A stretch of 64,000 nucleotides of DNA from assembly GCA_022575985.1 (NCBI GenBank), contig JAKSXM010000269.1:3038001-3102000 (forward strand), in the 5' to 3' direction. Below, one piece after another: positions 21,130 through 33,600 of this stretch (position 1 is the first letter of the stretch; each line of letters begins with the position of its first letter). The position numbers and the translations under genes are program-made. The notes below the pieces were generated by a model. That model was given only the letters and a program-made list of their open reading frames with translations, was not told where the DNA came from and made no database searches. This stretch comes from Anagrus nilaparvatae. Taxonomy: Eukaryota > Arthropoda > Insecta > Hymenoptera > Mymaridae.

Positions 21130-21820
21130 ATCGGTAACGTTCGGAGTCCTGCAAGGGAATATGAACAATACCACTCTTGCTGACCTTTTGCTCGGTCAGC
21201 TCGCGTGCGAGACAGACTCTAGTGTCGTCTTGCTATCCTAGCCACTTCGCAATAGGAATCAGCAATTCTGGTTCACCGATGAAACAGGCCGGAGCGCTAT
21301 ATGGCTACGAGGTCGCGCTCAGACGTCTATGTCCTGACATGGAAAAGGCAACTGATACGTCTGGGCAAAGTGCGGTGATACAACCTTCATTAGTTGTTAT
21401 TTGTCACCGAATGACACTATTGGGGTGCTCACCGCAATGCTGGCCTCATTGGAGGAAACATTAAGGGAAGTCTCTGGCCAATTTCATATTTGCCGGGGAC
21501 TTAAATGCCAGGGCCGTGGAATGGGGAATGCCAACCACGAACCGCAGGAAAACGTTGATCCGAAACGAGATGGCCGCTAGAACTGATCTGGTGGTCATGA
21601 ACTCTGGGAACAATCCAACCTACGTAAAGCCAGACTTTGGTGAATCGATCCCTGACGTCACTTTGGCCTCGGCCGGGTTGGCAGGAAGATTGGGTGGTTG
21701 GAGGGTGATGGATGGAGCCAGTGACCATAATTACATCACCTTCAAAGTGATTCCATACAAAAAGCGCCCACTAGGCTGGAATGTGTCAAAGATGGACGGG
21801 GATAGAGATGGACGGGGATA
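21130..21820 (+). pseudogene. R1-clade endonuclease, frameshifted (element B)
   Basis: The start reads LQGNMNNTTLADLLLGQLA in one frame, as in the N-terminus of R1-type APE endonucleases. Later frames read DTTFISCYLSPND and LEETLREVSGQF. The frame at 21516-21821 then gives LNARAVEWGM, NSGNNPTYV and SDHNYITFKV. Catalytic motifs are therefore still recognisable but spread over three frames. At least three indels and several stops are present, so no active enzyme is encoded. Confidence 0.65.
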
Positions 21821-21939
21821 GATATTTGTGGAATATCTTCGTGAAGAGTCCTCGTGTATCCTAGCCTGGCATGGAGGACTGACCACCCCGGGAGAGACAT
21901 AGACTCTCGTCAAAAGGGTAACTGATCTTCTGAGGGGAG

Positions 21940-23557
21940 CTTGCTATGCCTCTATGCCGCGAAAAACGGCCCTGGAAGGGTAAAAGAAGCTTGTACTGGC
22001 GGAATGAAGAAGTTGCGGAGTTTAGGCGGGTCTGTCACGGGGCACGCAGAAGACGGCAAAGAACGCATGGTCGTCCAGAGCTGGCTACGCGCTCTGAAGA
22101 GTACAAGGAAGCCAAGCATAGGCTGGCGAAAACCATCCACCTCAGCAAGGCGCGCTGTCTTCGGTCGCTAAGAGATGATATCAATAGCCATCCGTGTGGC
22201 CTGGGATATAAGGTTGTCATGGGCAAACTTAAGTCCGGGTGTGACAACACGATGGATGAAGCAGTGACCAAAAGAATAGTGGACTCTCTCTTTTCGGATC
22301 ATCCAAACTAATAACACCCGGCTTTGGATGTCCCGAGGGAGCAAGTTCCGCTATTTAGCGAGGTGGAGATGCTTCAGGCAATTAGGTCAATGAAAAATTG
22401 GAAATCGCCAGGACCAGACTGAATACCCGCGGAAGCTCTTAAGGTGGCTGCAAAGGTTAAGGCTAATCCCTGGTCTCCTCCTTGACATGTTTAATGCGTG
22501 CCTCGTTGCAGGCGTCTTTCCAAGGGACTGGAAAGTGGCCCGCCTGGCTCTGATAAGCAAGGAAAAGGGTGAACCAGGATCTCCATCATCTTACATACCA
22601 TTGTGTATGTTAGATACCATTGGCAAGGTCATGGAGAGCATGGTCAGAGGAAGATTGCGGCAGGCAATTAGGGAATCGGGTGACCTTAGCGACGATTAAC
22701 ACGGTTTTTGTGAAGGGCGTTCCACGATCGGTGCCATTGAGTAGGTCGTGAAGGTGGTTTTGAGGGCCAGTACGGCCGGATATTAAACCGGACGTCCTAC
22801 TTGTCACGTTGGATGTGAAAAACGCATTCAACTCGGCTAAGTGGGACGATATGTTGCACTCCCTCCTGCAGGTATTCAGAGTTCCAGATTATCTGAGAAA
22901 TATACTCAGAGACTACCTCCTGGACCGATACCTGCGCTGGGACACGCTCGATGGCACAAGAGGTAAAGTATTAAGCGCAGGCATAGCGCAGGGTTCAGTT
23001 CTGGGTCCTTATCTGTGGAATGCCTTCTACGACGACTATCTAAAAATTGATCTTCTGGATGGATGCTCCATGATCGGATACGCGGATGATGTTGCTCTAA
23101 CCATAACAGCTCGAGAGACAGAGTACCAGCAGAATACCTTGGATGAGGCCATGCGCCTTATCAATAGCTGGATGTCCGATCACGGACTCAGACTGGCAGT
23201 TCCGAAAACGGAGATTGTCCTTCTGACCCGGAGAAGGGTTGATACCATATTCGGCGTCAGCTTTGATGACGGAGGTAATCCCCTTATGATCCAGACCGGT
23301 TGGTCAAATATTTGGGGGTTTTCTTGTATAACAAGTTGACCTACAATAGACAATTCCAGCAGGCCTGTGAAAAGGCTGGCCGGGTGACAAAGTCCCTCTC
23401 GTGGCTTATGACGAACTTCGGCGGTCCCAGATCAGGGAAGAGGAGGCTGTTGATGACGAAAGTCAACTTCATCTTGCTCTACGGTGCAGAGATGTGGGCT
23501 GACAATGTCCGCATAAAAAAGTACTGCAAGACACTAAAGGCAGTACAGAGGCAGTAA
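21940..23557 (+). pseudogene. R1-clade reverse transcriptase, broken and truncated (element B)
   Basis: The frame at 21946-22311 holds the linker between endonuclease and RT (YKEAKHRLAKTIHLSKARC). The RT begins at about 22371 with AIRSMKNWKSPGPD, then a stop and frameshift. It continues at 22487 (VFPRDWKVARLALISKEKG) and at 22809-23339, where LDVKNAFNSAKWDDM, GIAQGSVLGP and an intact GYADDVALT catalytic loop (23078-23089) occur. A last frameshift near 23305 leads to VKYLGVFLYNKLTY and LLYGAEMWADN. The sequence ends at 23557. The palm catalytic residues survive, but the reading frame does not. Confidence 0.75.
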
Positions 23558-23599
23558 TATATTATATAATATAATCTATCATAATAGATAATAAATTAA

Positions 23600-23921
23600 A
23601 ATTGAATCTCAAAGAAGTGTCTTAGCTAAGTGTATCATAACAAGTGTCCCAAACAAGTGTCTCGCGACATTTCTGGACAGTAGCTTATATGAGTTAAACC
23701 GTGTGAAAGAATGTAGCTACTGTATGAGAAGAATTTTTATGTTGTTTTGGGCGTCTTCTATACCAAGTTCAAAGGTTGTCCTTTGACGTAATACATGTTG
23801 TTTTAATATTGACTTTCAATCTATAAGCTTGTAAATACCATTCCTAGATATTGTTTTTTATTCTTTTTCTATTAGTGATCTCTTTTACTAAGCATCTTCC
23901 ACAAAATTAAACATAGTAAAT
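23600..23921 (-). repeat. Right inverted arm of 8.4-kb composite
   Basis: The reverse complement of this block matches 15553-15880. The match ends at ATTAAACAT (about 23918), just as the left arm starts with ATGTTTAAT. No target-site duplication is obvious outside the arms. Confidence 0.8.
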
Positions 23922-25286
23922 ATAATATTATAAAAACATATATAATATTTTTCCCATACTATGCCAACGCAACACACCTCTGCTTGCCTTCCATTCCTCC
24001 TGGAATGGTCCTATCAGAATTTTACATAAAATTAACTCGTGTTGTATTCTTTTCATTTGAAATTTCTTATGACTTTATCTTATTTATATAATATATAATT
24101 ACTTTTTTTTATACTTGTTTCATCTTTAATATATACATATCTATAATTACTTAATTTTAAAATTTTTATTAATTTTAATATTTTTAAACTTTTACATGGA
24201 TAAGGATTTGGGTAGGTATGTGCGTCTGCAGCCGTCATTAATTAGGAACCATGCCGACATTCGCCGGTGTCAGAGGTAAACTGCAGAAAACCTCTTGTAG
24301 CTTGGGTATACTTAAAATATAAATAATATAATTTTAATTCCTTACATATTTAACTGAATATATAATATACATACAAGTAATAAAAAACTTTTATTCTAAA
24401 TTTTAAAAAAACTTTTACTTGAAAAATGTAAAAATTTATTATTATTTAATGCTTGCTTAAAATTTGAGTTTTCTCTTCTAGATTTTTCTGTCCCTCAATT
24501 TTTAATGCTGAATTTGTCTCGCTTCGATTCTCTGCAGTCTTCCATAAATCATATGCATTTAGATATTTTATCTAAAACTTGTCTAAGTAGGTTAGTATTA
24601 ATATATTTAAGACAATACAAAAACACGTGATAGAAATAATATTACTTATATTGTTACAATCATTATCAAGAAATTGTTCTTTGGCAATAATTCTTTTCTT
24701 TAAATTTTCATATTAGGCTAATGTCTTTGCACATTCTGAATTAAAATACTAAAACTTTTATGATAAAGTTTCATATTTGTTCTAAACTTTCGCTTATTCT
24801 ACATGAATAAATTAACGTTTATGAAATAAAAAATTTATTTTAAAAAAAAAAAAAAAATTAACGTTTGATAAGATTTAAAAAAAAATTTATCTGTTTTTGT
24901 TTACTAACATTTATCTATTAGTATTTGTTCCAAAAAAGTGCATTTATAAAAAAAATTCTCCGACCCAAGGTTTCTTTTTTTATTTACTTTTCAATTTTTG
25001 TTAAATAAAAAAAAACAAAATAATTTCTTTACAGCTATAATTTATTATATTTAATTTTGTTAAATATTTTCATTCATTTTTTATATCTTTGTTCCTTTTA
25101 TTAGTAAAAAAAAATATGATATTATTATTAATTTAATATTGCTATAAAAGTGTAATAATAATATAATACTTTACACTCCTCTAAATACACTTGTATTTTT
25201 TTTAAATTCATGAATTACTATACTTATACGATATATACCTATATAAACCCTTCGTACACTACCACATATAAAAATCCATTTTATGA
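23922..25286. other. Intronic sequence, no gene seen
   Basis: AT-rich. A small GC-richer patch at 24190-24310 (with CGCCGGTGTCAGAGG) is unexplained. Confidence 0.35.
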
Positions 25287-25385
25287 CTATACTATAGACT
25301 CATCGTACCTACTGTATAACTATATTGTACACTCATCGTACCTACTGTGTAACTATACTATAGACCCATCGTACTCATTGTAAAA
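25287..25385. repeat. 33-bp tandem repeat, three units
   Basis: Three units of 33 bp (CTATACTATAGACTCATCGT and ACCTACTGTATAA) start at 25287, 25320 and 25353. It is a minisatellite with a few substitutions between units. Confidence 0.85.
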
Positions 25386-27529
25386 TATACGTAAAATTGT
25401 AAAATACGTACAAAAAAGTAAGTATTCATCCAGCAATAAATGCTATTATTATATATTTTTTTCGTTAAAAAAAAAATAATTTAATTTTACTGATTGAAAG
25501 ACTAACATTAATATCACTTATCTACTCTTTTTCGACACGAACTCAATTTCAAAAATTTCAAGTTCACATGCCTCTGTCCTCCTCTTAACTCCCCACACCT
25601 CACATAATAAAAAAAAAATTTAATGTACTTTAATTTTAATTGTACACTTCATAAGAAAAAGGTAAATCATGTCTTCCCGACTCAAAGTCTCATCTCTCAT
25701 TCTTCTTTTTTTCTAGAATAGCTACTGAACCAAAAAAAAATGTCCAAAATGTAAAGTTGGCATATGTAAATAATTACCAAGTAAATTTTAATACTACTCC
25801 ACATGTTATTTTTAAAACTCTTAACAATTGTGGTACGTAGTACTGTATTTTATATTTTAACAAAATTTCAATGTATTAAAATTGATTCACAAGGAATATA
25901 ATTTTTATCACATTTTGTAGTATTGACTACTGACTTTTAAAAATGTGCATTTTTTTCAAACTTTAATATTCCAAATGAAACCAAAAATAAATAGTTTAAA
26001 TTTTTATATACAAACTTGTTTAATTTGTAAATTTTTTACATTGCCTATCGATTCTGATCATTCAATACTAAAATACCTTTTTATAGCCATATATCTTTGT
26101 AGATCAAATTTAAAGACTCAGATACTCAACTCTCAGTCACAAATAAGAAAACAACCTTAACTAATATTTTATAAATTTTTAAATTCTATATGTAAGGGTA
26201 AATAGAGAGAAAAACTCAGATCTAAAGAACAGAGAAGTAAAACAAAAATCAATCTAAAATTCTCAACCAACGGTCATTGCTGGATTAATCTCCTATTTTT
26301 TAAAAAATTCTTTGTATATCAATTATTATTATTTAATTTAATTACTTTTATTTCATAACTTTAATGATTAAAAAAAAACTTGCATATTTCAATTTTTTTT
26401 AACCCCAATTATATTTTTTTTATTTTACTATATGAAATTACATTTTACATGTATTTACTTTTTACTGTGTAAGAAATACCATCCAAATGATTAAAGTTAT
26501 ATTTCTATTCGTTTAATTTATAATTTTACTTGACAAAACATTTTACGCCTCTCCTAATATATGATAAAATTTAAAATTTATTTTAAAAAATATAAAAAAT
26601 TACTACGTTTCTAAATTTATAGCCCAAAAAAAAAATTATTAATTATATTTTTGTATGCATTATCTTTACGAAAAAAAAAAAAATTTAACTAAAGGTGATT
26701 TACCAACAATTTTTATATTAATTATTATTATTTTCATTTTGATAATGTTACCTGACTGTATTATCTATACAAATTGTACTATTATCATAAACATTATGTA
26801 GAATATTAGCCTAAAACTGTGATTAAATTTTAATTGTATTTAAATTTTTTATTTTCAGATTCCATGGGGGCATTTCTGCTAGGTCGTCTTTTTGAGTGTA
26901 TTTTGCCTATATTTTCTCTATTCTTTGGAAAATTTAACTTCTCTAGAGGATTTATTTCTTGAATTCCTACCCCTATTTCTATTATATGTTTATTTTATCC
27001 ATTACTTTCTTATCTTTGTCGCCTATTTTTATTACTGGTGTAAAATTTTTTCTGGATAGATGTAGATGTATAAAATCTGAGTTTTTATTTCCTATATAAT
27101 GAGCATAATTCATATTTTTCTTTTCTTCACTATGTGCAACTATGTTTTCTAAGTGTACACATATATTTTTCTTAATTTCTTTCATAAATAAAAATACTAA
27201 ATCTGTATCTCTGTATTCATTAGGCGTATTTAAAATATACGTCCTATTCAGATTTTCACAGTGTTCGAATTATTTACTCTTCTTTAACTTATCTTTGAAT
27301 TCCTTAAAAGTCATTTTACTTCCCATACATAAAAACAAACTGTAATAAACAGTTTTCTATATTCTTAACTTTTAATATTGTTTTGAAACTTTTATGTGCC
27401 TCTGCCTATTTACTGGCATAAATATGTTTTATACACCCTTTAGGGTCCTCTAGTATTTTAATATTTTCATTATTATTTTCATTTTCTTGCATACCTATTA
27501 CAACATTTCTATAGATTGTCTCTACGGAG
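25386..27529. other. Intronic sequence, no gene seen
   Basis: Long AT-rich stretch with many poly(A)/poly(T) runs. Short open frames here (such as 25945-26160 and 26982-27345) have no recognisable domain and composition typical of noncoding AT-rich DNA. Confidence 0.4.
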
Positions 27530-27629
27530 GGAAAAATCGCGCATAAAGAGGAATAGAAAAAATTGACAAATTGCGTATGAGCGAAACCCGCGTATATGGA
27601 AACCGCGTATAAGGAGGGACGCCTGTACT
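27530..27629 (-). mobile_element. Tigger/pogo-like MITE end
   Basis: Read on the minus strand, the block begins TA then CAGGCGTCCCTCCTTATACG, followed by repeated TACGCGG words. CAGGCGTCCCTC after TA resembles the terminal inverted repeats of pogo/Tigger-type Tc1/mariner elements. I cannot find the opposite terminus nearby, so this is a fragment or a very diverged copy. Confidence 0.4.
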
Positions 27630-28554
27630 AAAAATAAGCCTCCACGTCAATTTTTAGCTTAAAAGGTTCAGTCCTCGATTTTTGGCGGCCATTTTTGTGT
27701 TTTGAACTTTTATAAAAAAAGTAAAAAAAATGAGAGAAAATTTTTCTTATTTTTTCTGTAAAAAACACAAATTCACATTATAAAATTTTTCCTCTTAGGC
27801 CCGGATAAGAAATTTCCAATGGTAGAATCCAATTCTAGGGTCAAAAATTTTATTTTGAGTTGCACATGCGCGAGAAATCGCTAAAATATCGCTAAAACAA
27901 CCTTTTTTTTTCAAAGTGCTTCTGATACTTCAAACTTTACGATGAAAAAGAGAAACCACTGGGTTATTGCGTTTTGAGAGCTCTAGATCAAAATATAGAA
28001 GCTTTAAAACTTCGTTTTTCACAAATTTCTAATTTTCCGCTAAGTCACGTGACCAATTAAAAATCTGACCAAAAATTTGTATTCCGTAGGAAATTTTACA
28101 TAAGGATATATATATAAGTTTAGTATGGAGTCATTTTTTTGCCTAAAATTTAACATACTTCAGGAAGAGTATTTTTTGAGCACTTTTTTTTTGAATCTCC
28201 CTAACGTATATAGTTTTTTAATATATTACAATTATTCCTTTAAATTTCGCCGTTTTAATACGAAAACTCCTAAAAACGTAAAAATATATATTATATATTC
28301 AAATTTGAAGTTTCTACGATGACTTTGATTTTTCACCGTTTTATACCCTCAATATGGTGTATAAGTCCAGTAAAAGGTTGTGTAGATTCTCAATCAAAGT
28401 TCCATTTTTTGGTAGTTTTCACCTTACAAGGGAAGGATGAATAAATTTTTGTGAAGCAAAATACTATAAAATACTATAAAGTTCTTTATTTAAGTGTAAA
28501 AAATATATAAAAAATTTTATACAGTTTTTGCATTCGCTAGAAATGTACTTTTTA

Positions 28555-28735
28555 ACATGGAACATGTTCATTCATGGATGGGGTATTTGAAAAAGTTTGG
28601 CTTGGCAGGGGGGGGGGGTGAAAAATTGATGTTTTTAGGGGGAGTGAAATATTGACGTTTTTAGAGGGGGTGAAAAAGTGACGTTTTTAGGGGGGGGTGA
28701 AACTGAATTTATTGTAATTTCGGTTTTTGGATGAG
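28555..28735 (+). repeat. G-rich dispersed repeat (GGGGGTGAAA family)
   Basis: Begins ACATGGAACATGTTCATT and contains three GGGG(G)TGAAA plus GACGTTTTTAGG units. The same sequence, in shortened form, starts the insertion at 54058. A related 3' part is at 63250. Confidence 0.65.
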
Positions 28736-28746
28736 ACGAACCAGAA

Positions 28747-28931
28747 GAGGTTTTGGCGTTTCATTGAAAATTACCAAAAAACCCTATTTTATAACATTGA
28801 GCCCTGTGTTTCTAGTCCCAGAAAACCCATTGGAATGAACGGAGGGTAGTCGACATGTTTTTTCAACATAACAAACTCATCCATAACCATTTGGTGTAAT
28901 TTGGTGTTCCAAATGTATTGAACTCCCCTTG
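28747..28931 (-). repeat. Dispersed repeat, copy 2
   Basis: Reverse complement of 4099-4283. The copies are close in sequence, which suggests a recently mobile non-autonomous family. Confidence 0.7.
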
Positions 28932-29115
28932 TTAGTTAAATTTTTATTAAAAAAATTATACAAAAAATTTTTTGATATAGTTGAAAAAATGTTTTTAAAA
29001 ATAATTTATCAGATGATTTAATATATTACAATTTACTTTTTAATATTTTACAATTATTTATTTAAATTTCGCCGTTTTAATACAAAAACTTCTAAAAACG
29101 TAAAAATATATATTC

Positions 29116-29268
29116 TTAGGGTGATTCTACAGACCTCCGTAAACGCAAACCGCAGCCGCGACGCAATGCGCACAACACAACACGCATGTGCACAACACGA
29201 TTTTGATTTGTGCGCATTGCGTTGCGGCTGCGGTTTTGCGTTTACGGAGGTCTGTAGAATCACCCTTA
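29116..29268. mobile_element. PIF/Harbinger-like MITE (147 bp)
   Basis: A nearly perfect palindrome runs from GGGTGATTCTACAGACCTCC (29119) to its complement ending at 29265. The only unpaired part is a short centre around 29178-29210. It is flanked by TTA on both sides (29116-29118 and 29266-29268). A 3-bp TTA/TAA target duplication and GGG-starting inverted repeats fit PIF/Harbinger MITEs. Overlapping open frames on both strands are simply the palindrome read through. Confidence 0.65.
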
Positions 29269-29645
29269 TGAAAAATTTCCCGCGAAATTCAAATTTTTTT
29301 TCAGATTTTTAATTGGTCACGTGACTTGGCGGAAAATTTGAAATTTTTAATAAACTAAGTTTTAAAGCTGCTATATATTGATCTAGAGCTCTTAAAACGC
29401 AAAAACCCAGTGGTTTCTCTTTTTCATCGTAAACTTTGAAGTATCAGAAGTACTTTGAAACATAATAGAGGATTTTTTATTTATATACTTTTGAGAAATT
29501 CAAATTTAAAAAAAGGATGTTTTAGCGATATTTTAGCGATTTCTCGAGCATGCGCAACTAAAAAAAATTTTTTTGCCCCAGAATTGGATTTAACGCGAAA
29601 TTTCCTATCCGGGTCATTTTTCATGTGGATACGTGTTTTTTACGT

Positions 29646-29965
29646 CGACTCTGTATGTTTATCAATTTTTATCCGTCAATATATGCTTTATCGTAAAATA
29701 TTTTATCAAACTGACATCCACATAAATATTTTTAGAAAACGTAGTAATTTTTAATGCAAATAAACTCTATTTCATATCGATAAAATTCATAAATAATATT
29801 TGAATCTTTATATTATTACGATGTGATCATATAAGTGTAAATTGCCTGATAAATTTTTTTGTCTTTAACAATTAATTCTAGTAATAAGCTTAGTTAATTT
29901 ACAATATTTTTAAAAATTATAACACTTGATTTATTCGTTCCTTTCATAAATTTAAATTAAATTCT
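29646..29965. other. Intronic sequence, no gene seen
   Basis: AT-rich spacer between the foldback element and the MITE split by Copia. Confidence 0.4.
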
Positions 29966-30252
29966 ATAAAATTTGATGGAATTCTTTGTCAGTCTTATTA
30001 TTGACCTAAAATCTTTATTAATGATTAAAATGGTTTATTTCGGATCTGTATAGTATTTTGAGCCATCATCAGTAAAATATAATACAATACTTCTTTAGAT
30101 AAACCAAGTGTTAAACTTTTCATGATACACGTTTATTTTAGCATTAGTTCAGTTTACCGTTTATATACCTTTCCCGCTTTCCGACAGTATCGACGGAAAC
30201 AACAGCTTATCGGACGTCTGAAACAACGTCTGAAAAGACGTTTGAATAAGGT

Positions 30253-30531
30253 TATTGGGTTATGTGATTAAAGCAAATAAAATAAACACTCTTCTTATTT
30301 ATTAATCAGCACAGTTTATTTAATAATACTCGTCTTCTCTAATCTTTATTTATAACTCGTCATTTGCACGTTTAATTAACAATAATTTATAAGTGATTTT
30401 AGTATAAGCAATCAATACGCGTCTGCGATATGTACTGAGCGACGATCAGCATGGAACTGAACTGTTAGCTTCTCCTCCTTCTTCACCACATAGTATAAAA
30501 AGGAAGTGCGCGGAGGCGCCACAGTTCAACA
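30253..30531 (-). repeat. Copia 3' LTR
   Basis: Ends TGTTGAACTG and CCCAATA in element sense. AATAAA-type polyadenylation words lie near its end (in sense). A TATAAAAAGG word (30494-30503) is oriented against the element. Confidence 0.9.
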
Positions 30532-30543
30532 CTCCCTCCCGTC
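30532..30543 (-). promoter_or_regulatory. Copia polypurine tract
   Basis: In element sense, GACGGGAGGGAG directly precedes the 3' LTR. Such purine runs resist RNase H and prime plus-strand DNA synthesis. Confidence 0.8.
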
Positions 30544-30628
30544 TCAAGCACTTTCTATTTATCTGAAACAAATCAAATCAATTATTAGTTCATCTCATCG
30601 AATACACATCATGTACAATTTAACTCGT

Positions 30629-33600
30629 CTAACTCTCCAAGTTTAAGATTGAATTAGTCAATTGTCTGTGCAAATCAAAAGCCAATGGTTTAGTAAAAAT
30701 ATCGGCTATTTGTTCTTTAGAAGGTACCCATCTAACTTCGATATAACCCTTTTTGAGACACTCTTTAAAATAGTCAACCTTAGAGTCTATTATGTGTCTT
30801 AATCGATTACTGCCTCTCGTCTTAGTATTCTTATCCGCAGCTGAATTATCGCACCAAAGGGTCACAGGCATTAAAGGAATGTTCAATATTAATTTTAATG
30901 AATTAAAGATTGAAATCATTTCCTGAGTCGCATTACTCATCGCAACGTATTCAGCCTCACAAGTAGATAGATTTACATAAGACAGTTTCCGTGCTTTCCA
31001 GGCTATTGAATCGCCAAACAATCTAATAACATATCCACTAGTTGTTAATGATTTCTTACAATCAGAATAACTAGAGTCAGAATAGCCTTCTAGTTTACTA
31101 TTCAAACCTGTGTATGTTAATTTCAAGTCTTTGGTTCCTTTAAGATATCGAAATACTCTTTCTATCATAGCCCACTCATTTTCAGTTGGTTTAACCTGGT
31201 GTCTACTTAATATATTTACGGTATACGCAATATCTGGTCTAGTAACGTTTGCCAAATATGCTAAAGAACCAACAGCTTCTCTATAAGGTGTATTTGCCAT
31301 AAGTAGATTTTTATTCAATATCTCATCATCATCAGACTCTTCTCGTTCTTTTCTTTTTCGATTTGCCACTTGATGCGTTACCATAGGCGTTCTTTGAGGA
31401 TGCTTTTCTTTAAAACCAAATCTTTCTAACATTTTTTCTATATAATCTTCTTGTGATAAACTTAAAATTCTCTCCGATCGATTTCGTTCTAAGTTAATCC
31501 CAAGAAAACTTTTAGGCTCTCCTAGATCTGTCATTTCAAACTCATCTTTCAACTTCAGTTTTATTTGCTCCAATTTGACTAAATCATTACTAGCGATTAA
31601 CATATCGTCTACGTATAGTAATAATATGAGAAATTTATCCCCATCTCTCCAAGTAAATAGACATGGTTCATCATAATGTGAAGTTAACCCAATTTTTGAA
31701 GCTACTTCAGTAAAACGTTCATTCCACCTTTTAGGGCTAATTTTTAAACCATATAATGCTCTTTCTATTTTGCAAACATTTTCTTGTCTAAATTTTTCTG
31801 AGACATTCACCCCTTCTGGTATTTCCATGTATATCTCGTCTTCGATTTTACCATTTAGGAAGGCAGTTTTCACGTCCATTTGACACACATCTAAGTCATA
31901 TTTATTTATGATTGCAAGTACTGCTCTAATTAATACAAGTCTAGAAACAGGAGCATAAGTGTCTTTCAGATCGTATGTATTTTTGTCTTTAAACCCTCTT
32001 ATTACTAATCTCGCCTTATGTTTGATTTTGCCATTAGGCTCAATCTTTTTCTTTAAAACCCACCGAGAATCAATTATATTTGGTTTAGTACCATATTCAT
32101 CTACAAGAGGTCTTTTAACAAAATTCCATACTTTATTTTTATTCATTGAATTTAGCTCGTCTTTTACTGCAAGATCCCACTTATTTTTCTCGTCTGATTT
32201 CATGGCTTCTTTATAGAAACCTGGATCTTTATTAATTTTAGTGAGCAATGCATGATAATATTCATCATCTAAAATTTCAGTCTCTTCTTCAGACTCTTCT
32301 AAAGGTACATTAATAGAGTTTACTAGAATATTTTTACTGGGTCTACCTCTTTTTCTTTTTAACGCTCCCTCCGTTCTTTGTATGTTATCAACATTTTCTT
32401 TTGGTTTCTCTTCAAATTTAACAAACCAATTTTCTTTGTCTATCTCATCAAAGACATTTTCCCAATCTGTTATGCTATTCTTTCTATATTTGTCACCAAA
32501 AACCAATTTTTCGTTAAATCTAACATTTCGGCTTTCATAAAATTTTCCTTCTTCAGGTTTAAGAAAAATAAAGCCAGTTGATTTATATCCTACTAATACA
32601 ACTCTCATCGCTATTCTCCTAAATTTAGGATCTATCCTTCTATGTATTTTAATATATGACAAACAACCAAAACGTTTTAATTGGCTTAATTTTGGTTCAA
32701 ATCTAGGATTTAGTTTGCATAACGGTATATTCATGTCTACAGACTTATGTGGTGTGCGATTATACGCATAGACAGCCGCACCTAAAGCTAAGTCCCACAT
32801 ATTTTCAGGAAGTTTCGCATCATACATTAAAGAACGAATTTTCTTTTGAATGGTTTGATTAAATCTCTCCGAAACACCATTATTTTCTGGAGTATCAGGA
32901 GTTGCGAGTTCTAACTCAGCTCCTAATTTCTCCAATACTTCTTTAGTTTTCCCACCAGTAAATTCAGTACCTTGGTCAGTTCTTAGGTAACAAACTTTAG
33001 CATCTCGTCCAATAAAGTTTCTAGTGCTTTTAACAAACAGTTCAAGGCATGTTCCAGTCTCATCTTTTGTTTTCATGCCAAAAGCCATTGCCGCCCTAGA
33101 ATAGTCATCTATGAATACAGAAATGTATCTATACCTTTTTGGGTAAGTCATAGGACTAATAGGACCCATTATATCGGAGTGAATTATTTGTAACGGTTCA
33201 TTTGCTCTAAATCTTACATTATTGAACGGCAATTTATTTAGTTTAGAAATCAAGCATATTTCACAATCTAAAATTTTCTCATCAAATTTCGCATCTTTTA
33301 AATCTTTTATTTCTGGATATAATTTTTGAAGCCTTTTTAAATATCCCAACGACGCATGGCCCATTCTGACATGCCATAACATTTCTCTGTTATTTTTAAC
33401 AAACATATTGTTTTGTTTATCAAAATTTAATTCGTTTTTCTCTTCGAATTCATCATCAGTAAAAAGCGATTCATCGGGATTATTTAAAATTCTGTCTCTT
33501 AAGCTATTTTCAAAAATCGCATCATTTAAATCAACTTCTACTACAGTCTCATTATCAAATAAATTATTGTCACAGAAATTTTCATTAATCACATCTAATT

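Larger units (their letters stand above)
19320..23557 (+). mobile_element. R1-clade non-LTR retrotransposon B (3' truncated)
   Basis: A plus-strand element with a 5' leader (about 19320-20100; it starts with the hairpin CCGCTGTAGCGG), ORF1 (20100-21060), a broken endonuclease (21130-21820), a linker (21940-22310) and an RT domain (22370-23557). It stops abruptly in the thumb/C-terminal region at VQRQ, with no cysteine motif, 3' UTR or poly(A). It is head-to-head with element A, with only a ~40-bp AAT-type microsatellite between their 5' ends. The two differ too much in sequence (about 40% in the shared endonuclease part) to be one inverted copy. Numerous frameshifts and stops make it inactive. 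Confidence 0.75.
27758..29645. mobile_element. Foldback element with ~330-bp arms
   Basis: The left arm 27758-28090 and right arm 29282-29645 are inverted copies. Shared blocks are TTGGTCACGTGACTTGGCGG-like sequence, GATCTAGAGCTCTTAAAACG and CAGTGGTTTCTCTTTTTCATCG. The spacer holds a ~70-bp direct repeat (28230-28300 and 29045-29115; AAATTTCGCCGTTTTAATAC), a G-rich dispersed repeat (28555-28735), the reversed copy of the 4099-4283 repeat, and a MITE. No coding frame is seen, so it is non-autonomous. Confidence 0.7.

Noticed and set aside
29121..29312. Small frames on both strands (29054-29312) with Cys/His residues
   Set aside because: They are the two strands of the 147-bp palindromic MITE; the two peptides share identical ends because of the inverted repeat.
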